Part shown: positions 26,918 to 34,701 of the stretch, piece by piece
How the letters are laid out: each line of letters starts with the position of its first letter
How positions within the stretch are numbered: position 1 is the stretch's first letter
Source of the DNA: Advenella kashmirensis WT001
GTDB lineage: Bacteria; Pseudomonadota; Gammaproteobacteria; Burkholderiales; Burkholderiaceae_B
DNA: 57,884 bases
NCBI RefSeq assembly: GCF_000219915.2
Contig: NC_017965.1
Coordinates: 1 to 57,884, forward strand
Direction of reading: 5' to 3'
The notes under the pieces: model-generated
Seen by the model: the letters and a program-made list of their open reading frames with translations, nothing else
The model's database searches: none
Told to the model about the DNA's origin: nothing
Made by a program: the position numbers and the translations under genes

Positions 26918-27850
26918 TTACGCAGCCTTCTTACGTCTGGCTTGCCGCGCTTCATGCAGCCGCTCTTTAAAGATGGGATACCAGACCTCAACCGGCACAT
27001 CCCCCAGCTCATTCAAAACAGAATCCAAAATGGCTACATTGTTTGAAGAACCCGATAACACAGCCATTTCATCCTCAAATCCGTATAGATTCAGCGTCGC
27101 AAATGCTGATTGCCGGGACTGTCTGATTAAGAAAGTGCGGGATTCCAAGGTCAATTTGACTAGTTCCTGGTATTCCTTGAGAGTGATACCGCACCGATCA
27201 TAGCTGCCCTTATATTCAGCATCAGGATTAGGCAAAAAGATCTTGGTCGGCGTCTGTTGCACAAGAGTCGCAAAAATCGGGCTGTTAATGGCATCTTCTG
27301 GACTTTGACTGTCCAAAATTACCCACCCGCCTAGTTTGCGGTCGGTTTTCAGGATTTTGAGCATAAATTCCTGGGTTATTTCAAACCTGGCCGGATACCA
27401 AAATTCCGTGATAACCGTCCCTAAAATACCGCCTGACTCGGCAACCCGCTCCATCATCAGAGAACGAAGATGAAAGAGGTACGCCAGCATTGGTTCAGTG
27501 GGTAAGTAGTCATCCTTGAGAATATCGGTCAGATCAAACCCGATTCGATAAAAATCATCCGGGTCAAAATCGTTAGATGTGTTATCCAAGCACCAGGCGT
27601 ACCGCCCTCCTTCACTACGGCACCAGCGCGACAGCCGAGTCCTAAGACTGTCCGCATTACCCGGATCGTGCGGGATCGATTGCAGCAGAACACTGAAATT
27701 TCGATTACCAAAATCAATGGTGTTCATCAGGGTATCGACTGCCAACTGAATTTGCTTTTCTTCCGCTGCCGTCACCCTGCCCTCTGCATTTTTCCCGCAT
27801 ATACCGACAATTCGGTATATGAATTCTCGTGTTTTGGGGCTATCGGGCAA
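26918..27850 (-). CDS. virB4: VirB4 ATPase, C-terminal part in a shifted frame
   Basis: The second half of VirB4. The frame contains LPDSPKTREFIYRIVG, the arginine-rich LSRWCRSEGGRYAW region, the Walker-B-like VITEFWYPAR and the ILDSQSPEDAINSP and PTKIFLPNP motifs. Coding similarity extends upstream of the first ATG, as GGTYYAPKDGQPSGCNPFQ up to about 27911, with no start there. So this is the continuation of the virB4 begun at 29298, not an independent gene. Unless a frameshift restores it, the Walker A and Walker B halves are on different chains. Confidence 0.85.
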   Translation of the reverse strand: MPDSPKTREFIYRIVGICGKNAEGRVTAAEEKQIQLAVDTLMNTIDFGNRNFSVLLQSIPHDPGNADSLRTRLSRWCRSEGGRYAWCLDNTSNDFDPDDFYRIGFDLTDILKDDYLPTEPMLAYLFHLRSLMMERVAESGGILGTVITEFWYPARFEITQEFMLKILKTDRKLGGWVILDSQSPEDAINSPIFATLVQQTPTKIFLPNPDAEYKGSYDRCGITLKEYQELVKLTLESRTFLIRQSRQSAFATLNLYGFEDEMAVLSGSSNNVAILDSVLNELGDVPVEVWYPIFKERLHEARQARRKKAA

Positions 27851-29298
27851 CTGAAATGGGTTGCAGCCGGAAGGCTGGCCGTCTTTCGGTGCGTAATACG
27901 TACCTCCGGTGGCAACACAAACAAATAAGGGTTAAAGCGATCTGTAAAGGCTAAAAGCGCCGTTTCCAGTGTGGTTTTACCTGTCCCTGTAGCGCCCAAA
28001 ATAAGCGTGTGACCGGCGATTTGGTCGCCTATGTTGTCCTCCTTCGGGTTAGAGAAGTGGAAATTAAAGTCATAGATCGTATTGGATATGGTTTGCAGTG
28101 GCATGACCGCTGAACCGTCCCCAATCGGGTTGCCCTGGCTTTTCCCATGAGAATAGTTGTGCATTCCGAACGACGTAGCCAGGTTGACCGTCGATTTCGG
28201 GAAACACCGAGGCTTGTGCTTAGAGCCTGGCACTTGGCTAAAATAAGTAGCCGGTGCCGAAAGACCAGCCTTGACAAACCGATACCCGCCCGAGTTCTGA
28301 AACCGGGTATAGACCCTAGCCCCGTTCTGAGAAGCTTGTTTTGCCGTGTCCCCATACACCACCAGGACACTGTGATATTCCCCAAACATTAATTCGCCAG
28401 AGGCTAAGCCACCTTGACCCGCCTTAAGTTCATCTTGTTGATCCAGGGCCTGATCTCCTACCGATTTAAGGTTATTCAGTTGTTTTTTGATGATCTCTTG
28501 CATTGCTGTTGAATCCACATAAACGAAAGATTGCGTTAATGTGAACTCGCAAGGTAGATCCAAAACACCGGTCAATACCTTGACCTTTGAAACCCCAAAA
28601 TCCTTTAAATCGAATGACGTAGCAAAGCGGGTGCCGTTCTGGCTGCGGATTTCGCAAACATCTGAGCCAAAATGCAGATCCGAGCTGGCAAGCGTTTGAT
28701 AGGCATCAACGTTCGATAGCGGTATATCTTCCTGAACGCCATTTATCAGAAAGCCAAAGAAAGAAAGCACCTCGGAAAACAAGGTGCCGTCCTGGTTCTG
28801 CCAAGCGGTAAGAACAACCGGATCATAAGGCTGCAAGCCTTGCATCAGTACAGTCTGCAAGTCTTGAGCCTCTTTAATCCCATCGTCAAAGTCCTCATAT
28901 TTAATCAGACCCGTCAGATAGAAAATATTCTCAAAGTAATCCCCTGTCTGAAATTTTGCCAAATACTTGGCCGCAAACTCCTGGCAAAAGGGATTATCAA
29001 AGGCATATTCCCGGTCGAATGCTTTCTTGCGCCTTTGTAGGGTCGTCCATAGACCCAGACGCGACCCCAGCGTTTTACCTGCACCGGATAGCAGCCGTGC
29101 CAGCTGGGTAAAGTGTGCTTGCAGGTGCGTTTCATCTTCACTCTCAAAGGGCAAGCCCTCAAGCCGAATTACCAACCCGATATACCCTGTCTTGATATGA
29201 ATCAGGTCAGCGGTGATATGTTGGGATATTTTCGGCAGGAACATATCGCCGGAGGTCTGTTTTTTCAGTATGTTGTTCAACAAATCGCTGATAATCAT
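27772..29298 (-). CDS. virB4: VirB4 ATPase, N-terminal part (frameshifted)
   Basis: First 508 codons of the main secretion ATPase. The CagE/VirB4 N-terminal domain is normal, and the P-loop LILGATGTGKTTLETALL is intact. After FNPYLFVL the expected segment (about 12 residues like DKDRGxEIFVRA) is missing and the frame changes. The next 60-odd residues (PPEVRITHRK... to the stop at 27772) are out-of-frame nonsense. The change corresponds to a loss of about 34 bases near 27908-27914. A sequencing error would not readily explain a loss of this size. Confidence 0.85.
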   Translation of the reverse strand: MIISDLLNNILKKQTSGDMFLPKISQHITADLIHIKTGYIGLVIRLEGLPFESEDETHLQAHFTQLARLLSGAGKTLGSRLGLWTTLQRRKKAFDREYAFDNPFCQEFAAKYLAKFQTGDYFENIFYLTGLIKYEDFDDGIKEAQDLQTVLMQGLQPYDPVVLTAWQNQDGTLFSEVLSFFGFLINGVQEDIPLSNVDAYQTLASSDLHFGSDVCEIRSQNGTRFATSFDLKDFGVSKVKVLTGVLDLPCEFTLTQSFVYVDSTAMQEIIKKQLNNLKSVGDQALDQQDELKAGQGGLASGELMFGEYHSVLVVYGDTAKQASQNGARVYTRFQNSGGYRFVKAGLSAPATYFSQVPGSKHKPRCFPKSTVNLATSFGMHNYSHGKSQGNPIGDGSAVMPLQTISNTIYDFNFHFSNPKEDNIGDQIAGHTLILGATGTGKTTLETALLAFTDRFNPYLFVLPPEVRITHRKTASLPAATHFSCPIAPKHENSYTELSVYAGKMQRAG

Positions 29299-29638
29299 TT
29301 AAATTTCTCCCGAAATGGGTAGCCAAAATAGTGGTCGTCCCGTTGAAAATGGCCGCATTGCGCCGATAAAACCAGCACATCAGCTCGTAGCCAATAATTT
29401 TTAATGCCTGGTCATCGTTGCTTGAGACTGTTTTCATAAAAATGACCACAGGTATGGGAATCAGCATGAAAAGCAGCGCCTTGCCCTTGAGAACGCTCAT
29501 AAGCAGCATTGTCAAGGCAAGGCTGCCCCCCATCACTAACGCCAGTGGAATTACTGGTATTCCCAAAACCAAGGCTGCACGACCCAGCGCGTTGAACGTG
29601 GGATAGCCTTTTTTTTCATATTGTTTATCGTCTTGCAT
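29207..29638 (-). CDS. virB3: VirB3-type membrane protein
   Basis: Small inner-membrane partner of VirB4. Two hydrophobic helices (ALVLGIPVIPLALVMGGSLALTM and ALLFMLIPIPVVIFMK) are followed by a cytoplasmic tail. At 143 residues it is longer than the usual 90-110, and its last 30 codons overlap the first 30 codons of virB4 in another frame. This is an unusually long overlap but both frames look real. It lies 18 bp after the virB2 stop. Confidence 0.85.
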   Translation of the reverse strand: MQDDKQYEKKGYPTFNALGRAALVLGIPVIPLALVMGGSLALTMLLMSVLKGKALLFMLIPIPVVIFMKTVSSNDDQALKIIGYELMCWFYRRNAAIFNGTTTILATHFGRNLNDYQRFVEQHTEKTDLRRYVPAENIPTYHR

Positions 29639-29656
29639 GGGTGGGCCTCCTTACCG

Positions 29657-29980
29657 TTAGAAGCTGATTGAACCACCTGATGTGAAAATCCACGTCGCAG
29701 CGGTAATCGCCGCGCCAGCTCCAAAAATCCACAGGCTCATTTCCAGTACATCGCCCCATGTCTTGCGACCTGCAAATCCTTGGAACAAGCACCACAAGAG
29801 GGCTATGCAAGCCAATAGGCCCACGACCAAATATATTCCGTCGCGGATGCTTTCTATCATTGAACCTGCCTCGTTGGCGAAGCCCTGGGCCATCGCCATC
29901 TGCGATATAAGCAACAAGCCCACCATCAAAAAGGACTCAACCACCTTACGAACAACGTTGTTTGATACGTGTGTCATCAT
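29657..29980 (-). CDS. virB2: VirB2-type major pilin
   Basis: Pilus subunit. The ATG at 29980 (MMTHVSNNVV) follows AAGGAA. A long signal region ends near AMAQ, and the mature pilin has two hydrophobic helices (GIYLVVGLLACIALLWCLFQGFAG and LWIFGAGAAITAATWIFTSG) separated by a short basic loop (RKTWGD), as in VirB2/TrbC. About 107 residues. A terminator hairpin lies 30 bp before its start. Confidence 0.88.
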   Translation of the reverse strand: MMTHVSNNVVRKVVESFLMVGLLLISQMAMAQGFANEAGSMIESIRDGIYLVVGLLACIALLWCLFQGFAGRKTWGDVLEMSLWIFGAGAAITAATWIFTSGGSISF

Positions 29981-30010
29981 AATTTCCTTGAAATACAAAT
30001 ATTAAGAACG

Positions 30011-30034
30011 AAAAAAAACACCCGCTTGGGGTGT
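30011..30034 (-). terminator. Rho-independent terminator upstream of virB2
   Basis: Minus-strand hairpin ACACCC CAAGC GGGTGT followed by eight T (A-run at 30011-30018). It lies between the 59-aa ORF and virB2, facing both. Transcription from the right must pass it to reach the pilin gene. Confidence 0.8.
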
Positions 30035-30089
30035 CTGATACTTCAAAAGAACTCAAATTGTCTGCTGTTTACTATGTTGTCACTCTCTG

Positions 30090-30269
30090 CTATTTCCCTC
30101 CTTCGATTAGTATGGATTGTGTGGCGTCGTGTGGCCTTCTATTGGCATTCCATTGAGCGCACAGTAACGATTCATTTACTTCCATGATGCCCTGAGCATC
30201 TGACCGTGAGATTTCCAAACTATCCACAATCAACTCACAGATCTGATTTTCCCATTCGATAAATGTCAT
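30090..30269 (-). CDS. Small hypothetical protein, 59 aa
   Basis: An ORF with ATG at 30269, preceded by GGAAATCTTAA. The product starts MTFIEWENQICELIVDSLEISRSD and includes AQGIMEVNESLLCAQWNANRR, ending ILIEGGK. It is acidic and likely helical with no membrane segment. I do not recognise it. It is immediately downstream of an AT-rich TAGTTAT-type motif cluster and upstream of the terminator before virB2, so it may be a leader-type or regulatory gene for the pilin operon. Confidence 0.55.
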   Translation of the reverse strand: MTFIEWENQICELIVDSLEISRSDAQGIMEVNESLLCAQWNANRRPHDATQSILIEGGK

Positions 30270-30280
30270 TTAAGATTTCC

Positions 30281-30312
30281 AATAGTTAAATAGTTATATA
30301 GTTATTTAACGA
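30281..30312. promoter_or_regulatory. TAGTTAT-type motif cluster
   Basis: Three closely spaced copies of TAGTTA(A/T) occur in 30282-30306: AATAGTTAAATAGTTATATA followed by GTTATTTAAC. Similar clusters precede the repA-parA gap (40.98-41.13 kb), the gene at 42.1 kb, the integrase pair (45.05 kb) and follow the cro-like gene (34.62 kb). It is probably an operator and promoter region for the 59-aa ORF and the virB2 side of the transfer region. Confidence 0.5.
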
Positions 30313-31083
30313 CTACCAATCACCAAAAGCATCCCAACCTGCTGCCTCGCGCTTCTCGGGGGCTTGTGTGGCAACAGCGCGATCCGATTCAGCTTGGCGC
30401 TTTATCTTGGCGGCAGTCGGGGTTTTCTTAACCATAGCCTTAACAGGCCCCTGTAATGGCGTAGTGACACTAATCGCAGGAATCCGTAATTTTTGCTCCT
30501 CGCTATTTTGGGAAGCGGCTAACTGTATTCGCTTCACATAGGGCGGCTGCCCTTTGAAATCCTGCCTAAAGCCAGTTCTGAAATTACCGCTGTAATAGCA
30601 CGATAAGGCTTTCTGCAGAGCGACTTGCGAATCAACAGAACCGGCCCGGTTAAAGCAATCCTCAAGGATTTGAGCACCGGTTTGCAGGTTCTGGCAGGGT
30701 TCAAAAACCGTTTCATAGGTCAGGCCAAATTTAGGCAGATTGTATTTATTGATCTGTGCCAGACCCATGCTGAAATTTTTCCCGGCCTTGTGCAACGCCT
30801 TTACCGTCGCAATGGCATCTTCCAGTGTCTTGGGCTGCGACACAACGCCATCCACCACACCAATAGCATAGGGATTAAAACCACTTTCCCTGCGGACCAG
30901 CGCCTGCATGGTACTGGCATGCACTGTAGGCGCACATTTTGCCGCCAGCTGGTTAAATGTCAGCTCTGGGGCATCTTGAACCGGCAGCGCCTCCTGCACG
31001 GCTAGCGCCGGGCGCAGCAAGCATAGCCCGGTCAACAACCCGAATACAGCCACCAACATGGCCTTGAATGCTTTCATATTCAT
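30313..31083 (-). CDS. virB1: VirB1-type lytic transglycosylase
   Basis: Cuts peptidoglycan to make room for the channel. It has an N-terminal signal or anchor (AMLVAVFGLLTGLCLLRPALA) and an SLT domain with catalytic glutamate in LVRRESGFNPYAIGVV, SMGLAQINKYNL (the GxxQ motif) and CYYSGNFRTGF. A basic, low-complexity tail follows (MVKKTPTAAKIKRQAESDR). Length is 256 residues. It overlaps traM by 4 bp at its start, so the two are translationally coupled. Confidence 0.92.
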   Translation of the reverse strand: MNMKAFKAMLVAVFGLLTGLCLLRPALAVQEALPVQDAPELTFNQLAAKCAPTVHASTMQALVRRESGFNPYAIGVVDGVVSQPKTLEDAIATVKALHKAGKNFSMGLAQINKYNLPKFGLTYETVFEPCQNLQTGAQILEDCFNRAGSVDSQVALQKALSCYYSGNFRTGFRQDFKGQPPYVKRIQLAASQNSEEQKLRIPAISVTTPLQGPVKAMVKKTPTAAKIKRQAESDRAVATQAPEKREAAGWDAFGDW

Positions 31084-31493
31084 CCTCTCATCTGAAAATA
31101 CATCATCCCCACACCGGCCAGGCTAAACACGGCCACCGCCAGGGCGACCCCGGCCAGGACTCGCAGGCGCTGTACACCACCCAATGCCCTGCGTACCACC
31201 CTGCCCTCAATCTGAACCGCAACCTGCTGATTCTTGGCCAACAGCTCCGCAATCACTCTTTCCCGGTACTGCGCCAGGTCGGCAGCCATCGCATTGATTT
31301 TTACCAGGCGTTCGTCCAGCTGCGCTAAAAATGCCTGATCCTGATCGGCCCGGCTTATGTTTTGCTGCTCAAATGCCCGCTGCAAGCTTTTCTCTTGCAA
31401 CAGAATGAGTGAAAGCAAGGGATCATCAGGAGACAGTTTTTGTTTTGTCTGGGTAAAAACCTCATTTACCAGCTCGTCGGTCCTGGTCTGCAT
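31080..31493 (-). CDS. traM: TraM-like conjugal transfer protein
   Basis: A 137-residue protein with a helical N-terminal half (DELVNEVFTQTKQKLSPDDPLLSLILLQEK), a coiled-coil-like middle and one C-terminal membrane segment (LAGVALAVAVFSLAGVGMMYF). The SPDDP start and C-terminal anchor resemble RP4-type TraM proteins that accompany TraL. It lies between trbM/kikA and virB1. Its molecular role in transfer is not known from the sequence. Confidence 0.68.
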   Translation of the reverse strand: MQTRTDELVNEVFTQTKQKLSPDDPLLSLILLQEKSLQRAFEQQNISRADQDQAFLAQLDERLVKINAMAADLAQYRERVIAELLAKNQQVAVQIEGRVVRRALGGVQRLRVLAGVALAVAVFSLAGVGMMYFQMRG

Positions 31494-31547
31494 ACTGTGT
31501 TTCCTTCAAATAATCGGGCCAGCCACCTGGACCGGCCCACCCTTCAA

Positions 31548-32144
31548 TTACTGCGGTGGAGGATCGACATAATGCCCATCCTCTTTTTCTACCCCGACAT
31601 AAATTGGCACAACGCCTTGCGTGTATTCGTTTTCTTCATACACTTTGCAATAAGGGGGTAGTTCATTTTTTACATACTCCACCCGCTCGATGCGCACCGT
31701 ATCATCATCGTTGTTCCATTTGCTCCAACCCTTGTCTACGATTTTTTTCTCGTAATAGGCTTTGTTCAGGCTGTTCAGAAACTTAGCATCGCAATTTCCC
31801 GCGCCTCTGGCAATGGCATTGATCAGCGCCGGTTTATGGTATTGCGTAAATTCCGGATTACTATCAGTAGGACATATGCTTAGAAAATCGCGCCGAGCCT
31901 CAAAAGTTTTGTCCGGGCGGGTGAATTTGATCGAAAAATAGCGGCGTAGATAGCCCTGGCATTCGCTTTCACCGCGCCCGGCTCCGCTGGCTAAACACAG
32001 TAATGCACCGCAAGAATCTTTCTCGTCACCGGACAGTTCTTGATCCGCATGAGCCGGAAATGAAAAAGCCGCCAAACTGGCGGCTATCGTGACCATCAGA
32101 GCAGGCAATTTATGCTTGCTTGTCTTTTTCAGCAGGAACATCAT
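31548..32144 (-). CDS. trbM: TrbM/KikA-family secreted transfer protein
   Basis: A 198-residue exported protein. A basic start and hydrophobic core (KLPALMVTIAASLAAFSF) end with the cleavage site AHA. The mature part has the family cysteine pattern DSCGALLCLASGAGRGESECQ followed by YLRRYFSI, and later cysteines in LSICPT and NCDAKF. KikA on IncN plasmids causes killing of some hosts, and TrbM is needed for efficient transfer in related systems. Its 5' end overlaps traL by 35 bp. Confidence 0.8.
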   Translation of the reverse strand: MMFLLKKTSKHKLPALMVTIAASLAAFSFPAHADQELSGDEKDSCGALLCLASGAGRGESECQGYLRRYFSIKFTRPDKTFEARRDFLSICPTDSNPEFTQYHKPALINAIARGAGNCDAKFLNSLNKAYYEKKIVDKGWSKWNNDDDTVRIERVEYVKNELPPYCKVYEENEYTQGVVPIYVGVEKEDGHYVDPPPQ

Positions 32145-32874
32145 TTTTTTCTCCTAAATTAATAGCATCCAACTGCTCGTAAATACTGCGCTTGAAAATC
32201 AGAATCCGCTGTTTATTCATAATGAAAAACTTCTCTGACTGAGCCACTTCATCAAATGTCAAATTCTGTTCTGTCATGCTTCGGATATCCTTACCGAAAG
32301 TATCCTGGCTGCGGTCGGCAATCTCCACAACACCAAGAATTTGGCTTTTGTATTTTTTATAAATGGCCCGATCTTTAAAGGCATCAACCGTTTTATCAAT
32401 CTGACCATGATGATTATTGAGCCAGACGACAACAGGGCATTTCAGCTCATCCAGGACAACGCTAAGGCCATATGTCGTATCTTTTAGGGCCTGACCGCCC
32501 TGCATGGGAACATGCATCACCATATTGATGCCCGAGTCCTTGAAAAAGGCAGGTACGTTGTTCTCTTGCAGATAGTCCATAAGCGGAACAAATGAAGATG
32601 CGCCATTATCAATAACGCCCTGACCGTCCAGCTCAATTAACTGATTCATCAACTGATCAAACTGGCTACCATCAATTTTCTTGTTTTCAGTAAGGATATT
32701 GATTGTTTGAACGCTCAGTCCCTGTATCTGCGAAAAGCTTTTGTTGACGGGATCGGTATCAAAGCAATGCACAGGGGCGCCAGAAGCATGCCCAAGATAT
32801 TGCGCAACGATTGATGAAATAAATGTCTTACCTACCCCACCCTTGCCTTGCAAGACGAAATGTACTGTTTTCAT
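32110..32874 (-). CDS. traL: TraL-like P-loop ATPase of conjugation
   Basis: A MinD/ParA-like ATPase of 254 residues. The deviant Walker A is in LQGKGGVGKTFISS near residues 10-19, followed by HCFDTDPVNKSFS and, near the centre, VVWLNNHHG. TraL proteins of RP4-like and related plasmids sit beside TraM and KikA-type genes as here. It is not the segregation ATPase, since parA is at 41.1 kb. A terminator hairpin precedes it. Confidence 0.82.
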   Translation of the reverse strand: MKTVHFVLQGKGGVGKTFISSIVAQYLGHASGAPVHCFDTDPVNKSFSQIQGLSVQTINILTENKKIDGSQFDQLMNQLIELDGQGVIDNGASSFVPLMDYLQENNVPAFFKDSGINMVMHVPMQGGQALKDTTYGLSVVLDELKCPVVVWLNNHHGQIDKTVDAFKDRAIYKKYKSQILGVVEIADRSQDTFGKDIRSMTEQNLTFDEVAQSEKFFIMNKQRILIFKRSIYEQLDAINLGEKNDVPAEKDKQA

Positions 32875-32890
32875 GTATATCCTTTGATAT

Positions 32891-32914
32891 AAAAAAACCG
32901 GCTATTTAGCCGGT
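32891..32914 (-). terminator. Rho-independent terminator after the first transfer-region gene
   Basis: Minus-strand hairpin ACCGGCTA AA TAGCCGGT followed by seven T (A-run from 32891). It lies six bases after the stop of the 171-aa gene and before traL, facing both. Confidence 0.88.
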
Positions 32915-32919
32915 GCGCA

Positions 32920-33435
32920 TTACCAAAAACGCTTATGTCTATAGATTTCCCTCTGATCCTTGGCTACGTACAGCTCAAGGCGTGTGGTACTGTCATTGGC
33001 CTGGAAAATATCAAAAGTGCAATCATTGACTCTTTCAAAATGGATTTCCCAGGGGATAGATTTGTGATTTGTAGCCCGTATACGGAGCCACAAGGCCGCC
33101 CACTCTGTTCTATCAACATTACCTATTCCCCTTCTTTTGGGAGTCCAGACGATGGCTCCTTTTTTCAAATTGCGTGACAAAAAAGGGTCTATTTCGATAA
33201 CAGAAGGCAGCGAAACCAGGTTATTGTTAAATGAACCTAACACCCTTTTCCAGGGTTCAAAACCGAACTGAATACCACCTATAAACTGCAATTCAAATTT
33301 TCTAGGTCGCCATTTGACAACGCCAAATTGCCTGTATTCGTCCCAATCAATCTGTTTCCGAGGGAGAGAAAACGGCGGTTTTTTTATGCTTTTAGATGGA
33401 GGACGAAGAAATTTTTCAGCCGCTAATACTTGCAT
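32920..33435 (-). CDS. Hypothetical protein, first gene of the transfer region
   Basis: A 171-residue basic, tryptophan-rich protein (DWDEYRQFGVVKWRPRKFELQF, GFEPWKRVLGSF, WTPKRRGIGNVDRTEWAALWLRIR) with no signal peptide. I do not recognise a family. Being first in the region and basic, it could be a DNA-binding relaxosome or regulatory protein, which is inference only. Its ATG follows GGTGAT by three bases and begins 37 nt after the end of the conserved noncoding element copy 1. A strong terminator follows at once. Confidence 0.72.
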   Translation of the reverse strand: MQVLAAEKFLRPPSKSIKKPPFSLPRKQIDWDEYRQFGVVKWRPRKFELQFIGGIQFGFEPWKRVLGSFNNNLVSLPSVIEIDPFLSRNLKKGAIVWTPKRRGIGNVDRTEWAALWLRIRATNHKSIPWEIHFERVNDCTFDIFQANDSTTRLELYVAKDQREIYRHKRFW

Positions 33436-33472
33436 ATATCACCATAATGTTTTTATCGCTTCAGAATTTACC

Positions 33473-33785
33473 AAAGCGCACTTACTTGGTAAGTGGCTTA
33501 TCTGCCGTACCTGTTCCGGCCTGTCAGGTCGATTACGTAGTTTCATCGGTTGGAGCCGATCATTTCTAACTGCGAATATTCACGTTCGCCGCGACCATTG
33601 CGTGTGCGCCATCGTCTTGCGCTTTTAGCCAGCTGGATTATTAATCTCAAGCCGCCATCTACTGATAGCTAATAGGGTTTCGAGTCAGGCCCCTGGCGAA
33701 CCTGGACAGACCGGTCGGGCAAAGCGCCTGCCGGGCTGACTAATCACATCGACATGTGACCTATTTGATAAATTGTTAAAGAGCC
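33473..33785 (-). ncRNA. Conserved duplicated noncoding element, copy 1 (candidate leader RNA)
   Basis: Read on the minus strand, a 313-bp element begins with boxA-like GCTCTTTAACAA (33784-33773). A hairpin UCACAU GUCG AUGUGA (33759-33744) follows, then GC-rich stem sequences and a block of about 52 nt (33623-33572, AGCGCAAGACGATGGCGC...ATATTCGC) that is nearly identical in copy 2. Next come CGACCTGACAG and TACGGCAGA, and a hairpin CACTTAC CAA GTAAGTG (33495-33479) ending CGCTTT. A plausible promoter and a hairpin CAATGG...CCATTG lie just upstream. No open frame is conserved between copies. The first transfer gene starts 37 nt downstream. Confidence 0.6.
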
Positions 33786-33923
33786 AATGGCGTTAACCAT
33801 TGACTCTAGTTTAGTTTATCTGAACACTTTTAGTAAAGCAATGCTGACCTAAATATTTAGTTTTACTTAACTTTTATTGCAACAAAATACTACAGGACAA
33901 GCCCGTAGCACTTTTACGAAGGG

Positions 33924-34271
33924 TTATTTATTGTTGTCGTCCTTAGAAACGTCAAGTCCGATCTGTTTTGCAGAGATCTGAATGACCGTTTCTAGCTTGA
34001 TAAGATCTCGATCATCGATCTTTCTAACCTTGTCCAAAGAGAGTTCATGGAAAGGCCAATGCGCCTTTTCCAAGGCAGCACTTAATCCAGGCAAAAGCTC
34101 TCTGTAGCCAGTCACTTCTATTATCTTTAATAGTTGCGCAAAGCTCGGCTCATGAGCTCCAGATTCCCACATAGAGATATTGGCCTTGGACTTCCCCAAG
34201 TACTCTCCTAGCTTCTCCTGGCTCATATCTGCATGATGACGCGCAGAGCGGATCCATTCATTTAATTTCAT
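33924..34271 (-). CDS. CI-like HTH (XRE family) repressor
   Basis: A 115-residue regulator with an N-terminal XRE helix-turn-helix (LNEWIRSARHHADMSQEKLG, EYLGKSKANISMWESGAHEP at about residues 3-42) and a short C-terminal helical part without a LexA-type peptidase. It is divergent from a Cro/YdaS-like gene, with 112 bp between starts containing nested palindromes. This is the arrangement of a phage-type genetic switch. It lies upstream of noncoding element copy 1 on the same strand and may control the transfer promoter. Confidence 0.85.
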   Translation of the reverse strand: MKLNEWIRSARHHADMSQEKLGEYLGKSKANISMWESGAHEPSFAQLLKIIEVTGYRELLPGLSAALEKAHWPFHELSLDKVRKIDDRDLIKLETVIQISAKQIGLDVSKDDNNK

Positions 34272-34276
34272 CCCGT

Positions 34277-34325
34277 AAGTGTAAAGAAATACTAAAGTTT
34301 TAGTATCAAGAATTACTTTACACTT
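34277..34325. promoter_or_regulatory. Nested palindromic operators between the CI-like and Cro-like genes
   Basis: Outer perfect 10-bp inverted arms AAGTGTAAAG (34277-34286) and CTTTACACTT (34316-34325) enclose an inner perfect 8-bp palindrome ATACTAAA GT TTTAGTAT (34289-34306). It lies between the two divergent starts, so both repressors probably bind here. A related half-site, CTTTTAGTAAAG, occurs near 33827 in the presumed transfer promoter region. Confidence 0.65.
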
Positions 34326-34383
34326 TATTGAAATAAATATTCAGATAATCTAAACTTAGTGTGTCCTTATCAAGTTGAAATTT

Positions 34384-34623
34384 ATGAAAAAGAAAAACCC
34401 TCGTATCGAAGAATCATTAAATGCTGCGGCAAAAGCTGTAGGTAATCAAGCCAGGCTGGCCGAGCTATTGGATGTATCCAGCAGCGCCATTTGGCAATGG
34501 AAACAAAGCGAGGTCCCGCCTGAGCATTGCCCTGAGATAGAAAAACTGACTGGGATCCGCTGTGAAAACCTTAACTCAACCGTAGATTGGTCGTATCTGC
34601 GCGGAACAGAACCGAATAAATAG
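34384..34623 (+). CDS. Cro/YdaS-like HTH regulator
   Basis: A 79-residue protein (MKKKNPRIEESLNAA start at 34384) with a YdaS-type helix-turn-helix (AVGNQARLAELLDVSSSAIWQWKQSEVPPEHC) and a short tail mentioning LTGIRCENLN, the usual YdaS ending before the invariant WSYLRG stretch. It is divergent from the CI-like gene and is the likely opposing repressor. A TAGTTAT motif overlaps its stop region. Confidence 0.82.
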   Translation: MKKKNPRIEESLNAAAKAVGNQARLAELLDVSSSAIWQWKQSEVPPEHCPEIEKLTGIRCENLNSTVDWSYLRGTEPNK

Positions 34624-34701
34624 TTATTTAATTATTCAACTATTCAGTAAATTTTCCGCTTCTTTAAAATGCCTGGCCATCACAGTGCCAAGCCATTTAA
34701 T

